Part shown: one piece after another, positions 54,513 to 64,000 of the stretch | Layout: each line of letters begins with the position of its first letter | Numbering within the stretch: the first letter of the stretch is position 1 | DNA from: Beroe forskalii | Taxonomy: Eukaryota; Ctenophora; Nuda; Beroida; Beroidae | Reading direction: 5' to 3' | Assembly (NCBI GenBank): GCA_011033025.1 | Contig: WFMF01000444.1 | Span: 1 to 64,000, forward strand | Length of the DNA: 64,000 nucleotides | Program-made: the position numbers and the translations under genes | Notes under the pieces: generated by a model | What the model was told of the DNA's origin: nothing | What the model saw: the letters and a program-made list of their open reading frames with translations, nothing else | Database searches by the model: none

Positions 54513-55020
54513 TGCAGCATTGCTCCTCCTCTGCCAGGGAGCTCACAGAAACAGGCAACCCCGTTCATATTTGTATGTCAGGTTGCCCAGATCTAGGCAA
54601 CCCACTGTATTATTGTATGTTGCGTTAAAAGCGTGTTAGTCATTTTCATGTTAGTCCAACAGTGAAGTGGGGAGGTAGATAATCGAATTGGCACTATAGA
54701 GAGAGGGGTGTCCTGTTCCTCTCCACGCTATGCTCTGAGCTATTTTAATTCAATCAAAATGCTTGCATATCCCCAATTCCCATTGATATGCAAGGTTACT
54801 CCTTGAAGAAATGTGCCTAAAATACTTAAGAACTTGAATAGCGCTCGGTGGTGGCTGGTTATTGCATTACGTCCCCATTTTAGAGAGGAGTAGAAACATG
54901 TATGAATGTTGCGATAGTATAGTCATAATTATGATTGTGTGACGACACTGAAACAATACTAACATGACGTCCTTCAAAAATCAGGTTGTACTAACATTAT
55001 TACAGGTTCTAGAATGGGGG
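54513..55020. other. no recognised gene
   Basis: A direct repeat of CAGGCAACCC-like words near 54552-54605; otherwise featureless. Confidence 0.4.
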
Positions 55021-58000
55021 TCTGGAGGAAAAAGGACTCTTTTTAACCCACGGGAGGATTCTGTCAAAGCCCCCGAGCTTCAGGGCTCAGTATAAAAGAA
55101 TGAACTCAAGACTGTAATCCCTGATTTCTCTGCTCGATGGTCTTTAGGTAAAAATCCAGTACGGTGTCGTTAATTTGCTTATCTGGTAGTGGTGTCTCCA
55201 GGTCAGACTGCTTTTCTTTCTCTTTTCTTGCGTATGACACCGGTAACATTGCTTGGGATATAGTGGATTAGTGAATGATGTTATGCGGGGGTGTTCCTCA
55301 GTAAAGCTGTAAGTAACAAGGAATTATATTATATATGATATTTTGTGCTAAAATCTCATTGTGTCAATCTCTTTCAATATGCAAATCACATTCAGTATTG
55401 ATAAATAACCGTTAAAAATTGGAGTTTTGGAAACGAATAAACATTGAACCTACACAATCTGCACTTTAGGTTCTTTTCGTCTAAAAACTTCTTAGCGAAG
55501 TCTTCATGTAGCTATGTAGGTTGAACAGTGCATAACGCATAACCGCCAGCCTGCAGTTATGTTCCTTCCAATCTTTGGAGGATGGAGCTGTCTCCTCCGG
55601 CAGGTCAAGCTAAGACATGAGTTCTTCTCTTTCCCAGTGATCTGGGTCCGTTCCGTCCTCGATGGGGGGTCTTATTAGCAGGGATTCCGAAGAGCTTCTT
55701 CGGTCATTAGCAACTCTGCTGCTCCTGCCTGGTTGGATACCAGGCTCCTCTGGAGTCTTTTCACACGTTTACGGTGGGGCTTGCCGCTGAGGTGGAGCGT
55801 CAGCGAGTTAAGGGAGTTGTATGTCACGGAGCTTAATTCGCATTCCAGCTGGGCTTCCATGATCAGAATAACATTTCATGGTGATAGGAGGGAATTGCCA
55901 TAAGAAACATGGGTTAATTGCCATAAGAGGGTTAATTTTAATGACATCACACGGTAGGCCGAGGATTCATGATATTATGTCAATTGTCAAGTATTTATGT
56001 CAGAAATAACTCGCTATTTCCAATTTTTTGTTTTCTATTCATTCTTTGAACTGAATCACCATCGTCAGAATCTTCACAGTTCGTTACCAAGACAGACAGA
56101 GATTTTGCGGGGGTAACCTCGCACCACTTATCCTCAGTTAAGTTTTCTTCACCTTGTCTTACTATAGAATCGCCCTTCTTCCTACACAATTACGATCCAC
56201 AAGATCCTATGATCTGTTTGACTCGATTGGCGTATATCGGGAGCTTACAAACTGCGAGCAGCAATGCCGCAGTTCTGATGCAGTTAAAATAAATCACAAT
56301 CTCAATGTATGATAAATTAGATGTTGGTTGGACGCAATTTTCTTCTTATTCGGACAACTGATTTTTCCATTTTTCCATTTTTCTTTTATTTCACATTTCT
56401 AAGTCTCCTCATGAACCTGTTCATGTACAGACATTCAATTAAATGTTAGTCAAAATTATAATTTCAATAACAGATTGGAAAATAAGCTAAACAATTGAAT
56501 AGTCATAGTTTCCGTGGATTCCTGTTCTCTTAATTTTTCACTTTTCTTTCTTTTCTGGCCTGTAAAAAGCCAATAAGCTGAGCTATCGCGTCACTCAGCT
56601 TGATTAGTTTAAAATGGTTTTTGGGTAACCCCCTCCCCCAATGGTTAAGCTCCGTTAATTCGAGCGTTCGCTGTTCAATTCTTCATTCAAAGGCGGTTAC
56701 TATTAGTAAGGTAGCAATGATATTGAATGTTAATTTAAATGGTTTTATCACAATTTATAGATCAATGGCTGATTCATTTGAGAAGATTGAATTATTTTAA
56801 GAAATTAATTGTAATATATCATATCAGGGACTGTCAGTAAGATTATAGGACTACCATGGCCTCTCCTGACAGTTGATTATTGCACTGTTGTAATCTTCAT
56901 TGCTCCATGTCGTTCATTTCCCAGTTATCCTCGGAATAAATCGATCAGAATAAAGTTTTCCAAATTAGTGAAACTCTATCACTAAATGAAACAGGAATTG
57001 CTTCAAGATATAATTTTCTACGTTATAATGCTGTATGTTACTTATTATTTATTTATGCACTTTATAATACCGATCATGCAGCGGATGTCTTGAAACTCAT
57101 CTAAGGCTGATTACTCGGAATTATCGGTTCTTAGCATTTGCCTGCAACATCGTTCCCTCCTGATGGTAGGAATTTTATTGTTCGCTTTTGTTCTCCATTG
57201 ATGTTCATTTTGCAATGTTCCTTTTCGCAGGGCTCCTGGTAAAATGAGTAAATTAATGTGTCGTTCAATATAATATCAAGCGTTTAGATGCCATGTTTGT
57301 CATGTAGCGTGTTCCTCGTCGCTTATAACTGTTCATATGCGTTATTAGGAATTGTTATATAGTATTTCTATATTCGATATAAAAGTTAAAGCTGTAGATC
57401 AAAACATCACCTATAAAAGTAGAAGTTGCATCTATTCAGTCCGAAGATACATTCAACTGTCATCCGTAGATTCAACTACTATTCGTGAGCTGTTGATTTC
57501 AGCTGCTCCTCTTTCTTTGTACCCTGGATCACTTGGTTCTTTGGCGTGGTGTTCCCAGGAAATGAAAAAGCCACTACTTTATCTGCTGTCCCAAACTAAA
57601 TGTTGATGATAGCATCACAATTTATGATTCTCCTATATCTGACTGCTTGAAAATAAACAATGCTAGAAAAACGTGATATGGTTGGTGACTTGAAAAATTC
57701 AAGAATGACGGAGAGTTCATCATTGATACATGCTTCCATTTAGTCTATTTATTTTCTTCTACTTCATTCCGCGTGGCAGGTTGCATTTCCTCTCCACCAA
57801 CCACGGAGTGGTAAGGTGCTTCCTTGATATTTCTGCCTTACCATTCTTCATAACACGTGAATCAGCTGAAATTTCTCCAGTGGATTCTGACCGGTTCAGA
57901 CAGTATTTAGTAATCATAGACTGTTGCTTTTTAGTAAGATCACAATTATTATATGATAGATAGATGAATTGCCTTTGAGTTTAATATGCCAAGCATTTTA

Positions 58001-58630
58001 CTCAGTAGATGTCCAAAGACGCATTCGATGGCCATTCTTGCTCTGCAGATCTTAATCTGTCAAATGTGTCAGCTTCTCTTCTTCATGCGGGGTAACTGTG
58101 TCAGTTATTCAGATAGCCTTATATTATCCTCTACTTCTCTTTCTTCACGTTTTTCTTTAAGGAGTAGGTTCTTTATAAAAGTGTTTCAGTAATTTTGATA
58201 AACATATTTTTATAGATAAGCATTATATATAACGCAGGTGGCAGTCCCTGTTTTCGCGGCACTGGCGGCGGAATGGAGGCTGTTGTCCGCCTCATATATC
58301 CACATCTGTGTACAGACTGCAAGTTTAGCTCCTTACCAAAGCTTGTCCATACCTTGCGTCCATAAGTTATGCAAAAGTCTTAACTCCAACCCCAATCAGA
58401 CTCCTGTGACAGCATACATATTATCATGCTATTCAGTTTCAGTTTTCATCATTAGCAAGAAAAGACTTAGCTAACAACTTCAGATCTGGGATCAAGTCAA
58501 TTTCAGTAAAGTTGGTTCAAAGCTTTCATTTGCACCACGACTTTGTCTTGTCACACCCTTGATGCTCCCTTCAAAATACAAATCCGCAACTATATCAATA
58601 CTTTTGGCATCCAGGGAGTTACCTAACCGT
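55021..58630 (-). mobile_element. composite decayed transposon-like repeat, copy 2
   Basis: Collinear blocks with copy 1, separated by unrelated DNA (about 55900-56800). The minus-strand relic at 55475-55860 (begins MEAQLECELSSVTYNSLNSL) keeps a longer open frame than its copy 1 counterpart, to a double TAA at about 55675. Copies of the Harbinger-like piece (57980-58080) and of the RGAN/ENKKKL region (58236-58590, with deletions) follow. Confidence 0.55.
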
Positions 58631-59715
58631 GCAATCGTTTTGAGTAACCTTGTATAAAACCGGGATAAGTAACCATTTTCTTCAAAACAGCGGCTTTTGA
58701 TCTCACAGGAGTAAGTTTTCAGGAATGCCCCTGTTCCTGCTTGATAGTTTCTCTAACCACTCTTTCAGCACATGGCTTTATGTCAATGTTACTTATAAGC
58801 CATGTATTCCTGATAGTACTGGTTCGATGTGATCACATTTAATACTGGGTACCGTTCTGGAATAACGCCTATGTTTTCCGCCAGATATTGGTAAACCTTC
58901 TTAGAAACCTCCATTCTTGTTTGAAATGTACAATTTAGTATAGTTGAGAAGGATTATCACTACATGAAGTAACAAATGAACTAAAGATCATAATAGGAAC
59001 AGTCTCCCTTTGTGTTAACCCGTACATTGTACCTAACACTTCCTGCCATGCCCCACGTCCTCGTTCCTACACTCCTCACACATATCCCTCACTGCCACAC
59101 CTACCTCCCTTGCCTCTTTGTGCGATGGGAGGCCCCGCCATAGAATACTCCTCCCTTTCCTCGACTACACGTTCTCTCTCATTCCTCACTCCTGCTCGTA
59201 CGACCTGTGAACTCACACTACCACATACTTCCGGCCTCATCCTACCCACTACTCCCTTATCATGTTACTATATACCACTCTCAATCTTAATCCCTCTTCA
59301 ATTGTCCAATCTCACGTATCAACACTACTTCCATTCTGGAGATAAAAAATCAACAATGCAACTCATTTTTTTTGTTGGCATTATGACGTTCAATAAAGGA
59401 CAAACCTTTCTTATACAGTTTTGGATACAAAACTGTAACAAAAAACTCTGGAATCTTAATTTCCGCACTTAAGGTTTTCAATGTTTTAAAATATCTTTCG
59501 CTGCCTACAACTTGGCAGTTTACCCATCCACTTGACGTATAATCATCTTTAAGCAGCAGTATGTAAGTAACTGCTATACTCTTTATTATGCATGAGGGAG
59601 CACCGCTGTTGTTGATTTAACGCTTCAAGTGAAATTTCTTCGGTGGATTATGAAGGAATTTATCATCGACTTCTGACTTGACAGTAAGATCACAATTATA
59701 TCTTAGATAGCTGTT
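58631..59715. other. no recognised gene
   Basis: C-rich, low-complexity segment near 59040-59300 between AT-rich parts; no convincing ORF. Confidence 0.4.
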
Positions 59716-59913
59716 TTACCTTTGAGTATAAATGCCAAGCATTGTACTCAGTAGATGCCCGAATACGCATTCTATGGCCATCCTGGAGTTGCAAACCCAA
59801 CCTGTCAAATGTGTCAGCTTCTCTTCTCCATGCGGGGTTAGTGCAACGTGTTGGTTCTTTGGTGATCTCCACACTGTCTCCCTTTGTGTTAACCCGTACA
59901 ACTTATCTATCAC
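59716..59913 (-). pseudogene. PIF/Harbinger-like transposase C-terminal fragment, best-preserved copy
   Basis: A 65-codon minus-strand ORF ends WVCNSRMAIECVFGHLLSTM then LGIYTQR. The R.AIE.VFG.L pattern fits the region with the last catalytic acidic residue of DDE_Tnp_4 nucleases. The part upstream does not fit the family well. It is an isolated relic. Confidence 0.45.
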
Positions 59914-60559
59914 CTCCTCCCATGCCCCACGTCTTTCCTCCTACACTCCACTCACGTCTCACATATATGTCCATTGTCCCTCACTGCCAGATCTACCTCC
60001 CTTGCCTCTTTGTGCGACTTTATAGAGAGAGAGGCCCCACCTTAGATTGATACTCATTCACACTTTCCTCTACTTCTCGCAAACAGCATTTTAGTTTGTT
60101 GCCACACTTCTTTATCTGCTGTCCCCAATTTGTCTACTTTCCGTCCCTGCAGATTCTCTTCGGGGCACTGTCTGCATACAGGAATGGTGAAGGACAGTTC
60201 CGGTTTTGGTTCAGAAAGTATGGAAGTTGACCAGCCTGGTATATCTTTACTCTATACCTCTTACAAGCGCCAGAGCTTTGGGTTCATCGGGCGTGTTCAT
60301 TTTGAGTCCTTTCGATTTTGTGTCATTCGAAACTAGGTACACCTCCCAAGAAGTACTTCACGGCTCACTTTCTTTGTTTCATGTTTGATAGGGTTTAGCT
60401 CTCCGGTCTTGCGCTTGATAGGGTTCCTCCAACTAATTACCTAGTGATTATTTAGAGTGTGTTATGATGGTGCAATAAAACTTTTAGCTTTTTAATTGCA
60501 ATCTACTATAAAGAGTAAACCCTCTAGCCGATCACAGTCATCATCGTTTAATTATATAT

Positions 60560-60723
60560 GGTAAATACACACTTGGGTGTGTAATTACCACATTAATTCC
60601 ACGAGCTTGCGAGTGGAATTCATGCAATAAATGCACGAGCTTGCGAGTGCATTTATTGGAGTAATTGCACGAGCTTGCGAGTGCAATTACGATGGTAATT
60701 TACACACCCAAGTGTGTATTTAC
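60560..60723. repeat. triple-hairpin element with identical loops
   Basis: About 31-bp outer inverted repeats (GGTAAATACACACTTGGGTG... and its complement) enclose three adjacent hairpins. Stems are ATTCCAC/GTGGAAT, CAATAAATGCAC/GTGCATTTATTG and GTAATTGCAC/GTGCAATTAC. All three have exactly the same loop, GAGCTTGCGA. The outer arms are themselves partly palindromic (ACACACTTGGGTGTGT). Non-coding. Confidence 0.92.
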
Positions 60724-61825
60724 TGTATTATTACCCTGCCATATACGCATCAATCAAAGTTGACGGCTTGAAACTTAAGCATTCGAACTCAATGTTTTAT
60801 GAATAATGGGTACACTATTTCATAATTGAAACAGATGAGAATTTTGGACAAATTTGCCAGTGATTTGTAAGAGTCAGAATCGCATCATCATCGTATCGGG
60901 GTCAATTCAGCGAATAAGTTCAAAACTCCAAAGTCCAAATGATACAACCAGCGCCCAGCATTGATACATACTGTAAGTGTATGACGTAGTGTATGTATAT
61001 GTACTTTACAAAAAATTTTTTATGATCTTTCATTGCCATAAAAACATGAATCATGAAAGTTAAGTCCTCAGTCGAAAAGAAAAACAATTCACATCACAAA
61101 CATTAATAACAACTGACTCGAGAGCTACAATCTTATGCGGATCTCGTATAGAAAAACACGATCACATGTGAATGTAGTCAGCTCAATCTTAAGAGTGCAT
61201 CAAAATGTATGTATGTACTCCTCAGTTGAACAATATGAATAAGTTTTGCACCATAATCATTATCTTCATCCCGATCTAAAATAAGTAACGAACGCTGACA
61301 GATAGAAATGACAGCGCACAGAAATAATGTAATTGAAATTGATACAACGGAGCAATACACCCTATATTATGCGGCGCCACAAGTCTGCGTTATATCTCTA
61401 ACACTAGATAAATAAACATTGAAACACGGATGGAGTTATCAAGCCCGTCTGAGTGGCGCCATTTAGGTGTATAGTGTATACGATAGTGTTCCTTCTATCT
61501 ATTTTATCTTTAATCTTGTGTTGCCCCATAATATCGTTTAGATATATCGTATTTTATAAATTGTGCTGATATTTACTTTATCTTGTGCTACCGAATGTGC
61601 CATGAAGAATATAACATACATCGTACCGAACATTTTGTGCTCCTTATCGCTATTTCATCTTGTTTTACAGTATATATACGATTAAGAAAAGATTATATCG
61701 AATCGTTTTGTAATATGAAAAGTGCGATAACAGATATCATGGGAGCTTATTATTCTCCTATTTACATCCGCACAGAGATAGCAAATAGGTTAGAATCGTG
61801 CGAATGGCCGTTTCAGAAAATTTGG
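60724..61825. other. no recognised gene
   Basis: AT-rich, with isolated GGCGCCA words near 61372 and 61454. No gene supported. Confidence 0.4.
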
Positions 61826-61990
61826 TAGTAATTCAACAGTAGTAATTCAACAGCTGGGAATAGTAATTCAACACTTGAATAGTAATTCAACAGTTGAGGT
61901 ATAGTAATTACACACTTGAACAGTAATTCAACTGCTGGGTACGGTGATATTACATGATTAATATTGCTCAAAAATTCGTATAGTAATTAC
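61826..61990 (+). repeat. degenerate short tandem motif TAGTAATTCAACA(C/G)(C/T)TG
   Basis: AGTAATTCAAC or AGTAATTACAC occurs seven to eight times at spacings of about 15-25 bp (61827, 61842, 61862, 61882, 61905, 61922, 61981). Confidence 0.75.
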
Positions 61991-62387
61991 ACTGCAGGGT
62001 AATAATATGATTTATGAAACACAGCGGTAGTTACTTGACTCTTCATCTTTGAGTATTTACTGTAACTTGAATACAGTGTTTTTATATAGCATGAACTTCA
62101 TAACCCTTCAAGAATCCAAGTGATCCCGGTTTTGTTGCTCCTGTTTATAGAATTTACCTTAATTTAATTGCAATCTGTTATTTGCACAAGCCAAGTCTGT
62201 ATCCTCGTTTTCATTTATTTCCTTCATTAAAATCCAATTCTTCTTGATTTTCTTGTGATAATGTGATGGTTCCGCTCATTGAAGCAATCCTATGAACTCT
62301 TCGTCTAAGAGACGGGAATTTTGTACTTAGACTGTAGCCATCTCAGTAAAATCGCAATTATATGATATATATATATATTACCATTGA

Positions 62388-64000
62388 GTATAATATGCAA
62401 AGCATTTTACTCAGTAATTGGCCGAATCCACATTCGACAGTCATTCTGGAGCTGCAGATCTAATCTGACAAATTTGGCAGCTTCTCTTCTTCATGCGGGG
62501 TAACTGTGTCAGTTATTCAGATAGCCTTATATTATCCTCTACTTCTCTTTCTTCACGTTTCTTCTTTAAGGAGTAGGCTCTTTATAAAAGTGTTTCAGTA
62601 ATTTTGATAAACACATTATTATAGATAAGCATATATAACGCAGGTGGCAGTCCCTGTTTTCGCGGCACTGGCGGCGGAAGTGAGGCTGTTGTCCGCCTCA
62701 TCTAGTGACTCCACGTCTGTGTACAGGTTGAGGTCTTATCTTTACCAAAGCTTGCCCATGCCTTGCGTCCATATGTTATGCAAAAGTCTTTACTCCAACC
62801 CCAATCAGACTCCTGTGACAGCATACATATCATGCTTTTCAGTTTCTTCTTGTTTTCATCATTAGCAAGAAACTGAAGATCTGGCATCAAGTCATCTTCA
62901 GTAAAGTTGTATTCAAAGCTTTCATTTGCACCACGACTTTGTCTTCTCACACCCTTGATGCTCCCTTCAAAATACAAATCAGCAGACAGCAACTATATCA
63001 ATACGATTGGCATCCAGGGAGTTACCTAAACTTTCGTGGCGCTGGAGGCGGAAGTGATGTAAACCCTGGTCTTACACTATTTAAAACCGAAAACTCAATG
63101 AAAAGACACGCATAAATGCTATCAAGATGCTTGTGTTCGTAGGAATAAACAGAAACAGTCCGAATCAGAATCCGAAAGCCGGTCCTTAAAAACTCATGCT
63201 AAAAAACCAGTTTTAAACTTGAAACCCGTTTTTGTAAACTTGTTTAATAAGAATAGCATGCTGGACCAAAACCAGTAACTTGAGTCACGCCAATACGCCA
63301 TGCTCACCCGAGCCTGACCGATAACTGATAAGCTGAGAAAATGTCAATTATCATGCCAGAACCGGGGTATTGCAATAAATCACTCTTCAAGTCCCCAGCT
63401 CTGATCTCAGCCGCTAATATCTCTAGCAGGGAAAGTGCAAAAATGAATATATCGTACTTTTACACAATAATTCGGTCCCTACAACAAGCCCGAAGCTCAT
63501 TACATAGGCCCAAGAAAGGCTTTTAAATAATAGCGGAATCCCATAGTGACTGGATCGTCCCTCACAGTCCCATCTCTGCTGACCTGTGTTCTCGGTCCGT
63601 TCCTCCATTCTAGGTCATTGAAAATGTCCGTTTGTAACGGACACGTCGTCTGATCATGTGACCTGGGCCGGGGTCAGCTTCGTGGAGCCCCTCGTCACAA
63701 TCTCTTGGAGACCCTTGATGACTTCATCTATCTTGTTCTTCATATAAGAAGCGATACCTCGACAGGTCCAGGAAGCTTGGAGAATGGTACTATCCGAGAG
63801 TACCGCCTTCGATGTCCCAGGTCCCTCTGTGTCCGGTCTTCCACTCGCTGAGCCCCCACCTCGCTGAGCCCCCACCTGAAGCAGCACATCATTCGGTTCT
63901 CCTTGGAGAAGTTCTCGCTCTGATTCGGCGCCTTGTGGAGCTCTTCTCCACTATCTCTTGGAGAGCTCTGATAACTTCGTCTATCAGTAAATGTGTCAGC
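62388..64000 (-). mobile_element. composite decayed transposon-like repeat, copy 3 (runs off the window)
   Basis: Matches 41780-43360 block for block. Its minus-strand RGAN/ENKKKL relic (62640-62992) has a slightly longer open N-terminus than copy 1. The palindrome at 43010 is shortened here (63625). At 63655-63690 it carries sequence absent from copy 1. Confidence 0.6.

Overview
The window is nuclear DNA of a eukaryote, almost certainly an invertebrate animal: AT-rich, with short GT-AG introns, metazoan-type genes and very dense degraded repeats. Nothing prokaryotic is seen. The species cannot be fixed from the sequence; a non-bilaterian animal is only a guess.

Layout. 1-4.8 kb: a possible gene tail, GC-rich hairpin repeats, then a complete three-exon gene for a mannose-6-phosphate-receptor-homology (MRH) / ATG27-like membrane protein (2345-3780). 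4.86-11.36 kb: a four-exon PEX19 gene and a two-exon gene for a protein with six RanBP2-type zinc fingers. The first intron of the latter opens with a 42-bp minisatellite. 11.36-16.25 kb: a 4.9-kb inverted-repeat (foldback-like) element. After a 100-N gap (16502-16601) the PEX19 and zinc-finger pair is repeated (16.6-25.1 kb) as a tandem segmental duplicate about 97% identical in PEX19 protein, with a much longer minisatellite carrying its own transposon insertion. 25-28.8 kb: no gene recognised. 28.8-31.5 kb: nine exons of a flotillin-2 gene without its 3' exons. 31.5-64 kb: no intact gene recognised; mostly decayed repeats, including a composite repeat present in three partial copies with broken minus-strand transposon-type ORFs, several hairpin-rich short elements and a few isolated coding-like fragments.

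The most interesting point is the zinc-finger gene. Its minisatellite unit straddles the end of exon 1, and nearly every 42-bp unit carries a consensus 5' splice site (CAG|GTGAGT). The protein has six fingers of a family (typified by ZRANB2) known to bind single-stranded RNA with GGU / 5' splice-site-like sequence. The gene therefore transcribes a long ladder of likely ligands for its own product in its first intron, in both paralogs. Only the first donor gives an open frame, because each donor creates an in-frame TGA. One unit has been captured into the exon by a single T-to-A change that removes donor and stop together. Autoregulation or splice-site sequestration is a testable inference.

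A second theme is a set of short elements built from outer inverted repeats around three internal hairpins (5.55, 17.1, 44.97, 60.56 kb and a decayed one at 27.3 kb). Their stems are unrelated in sequence but their loops share a CGAG...CGAG pattern.
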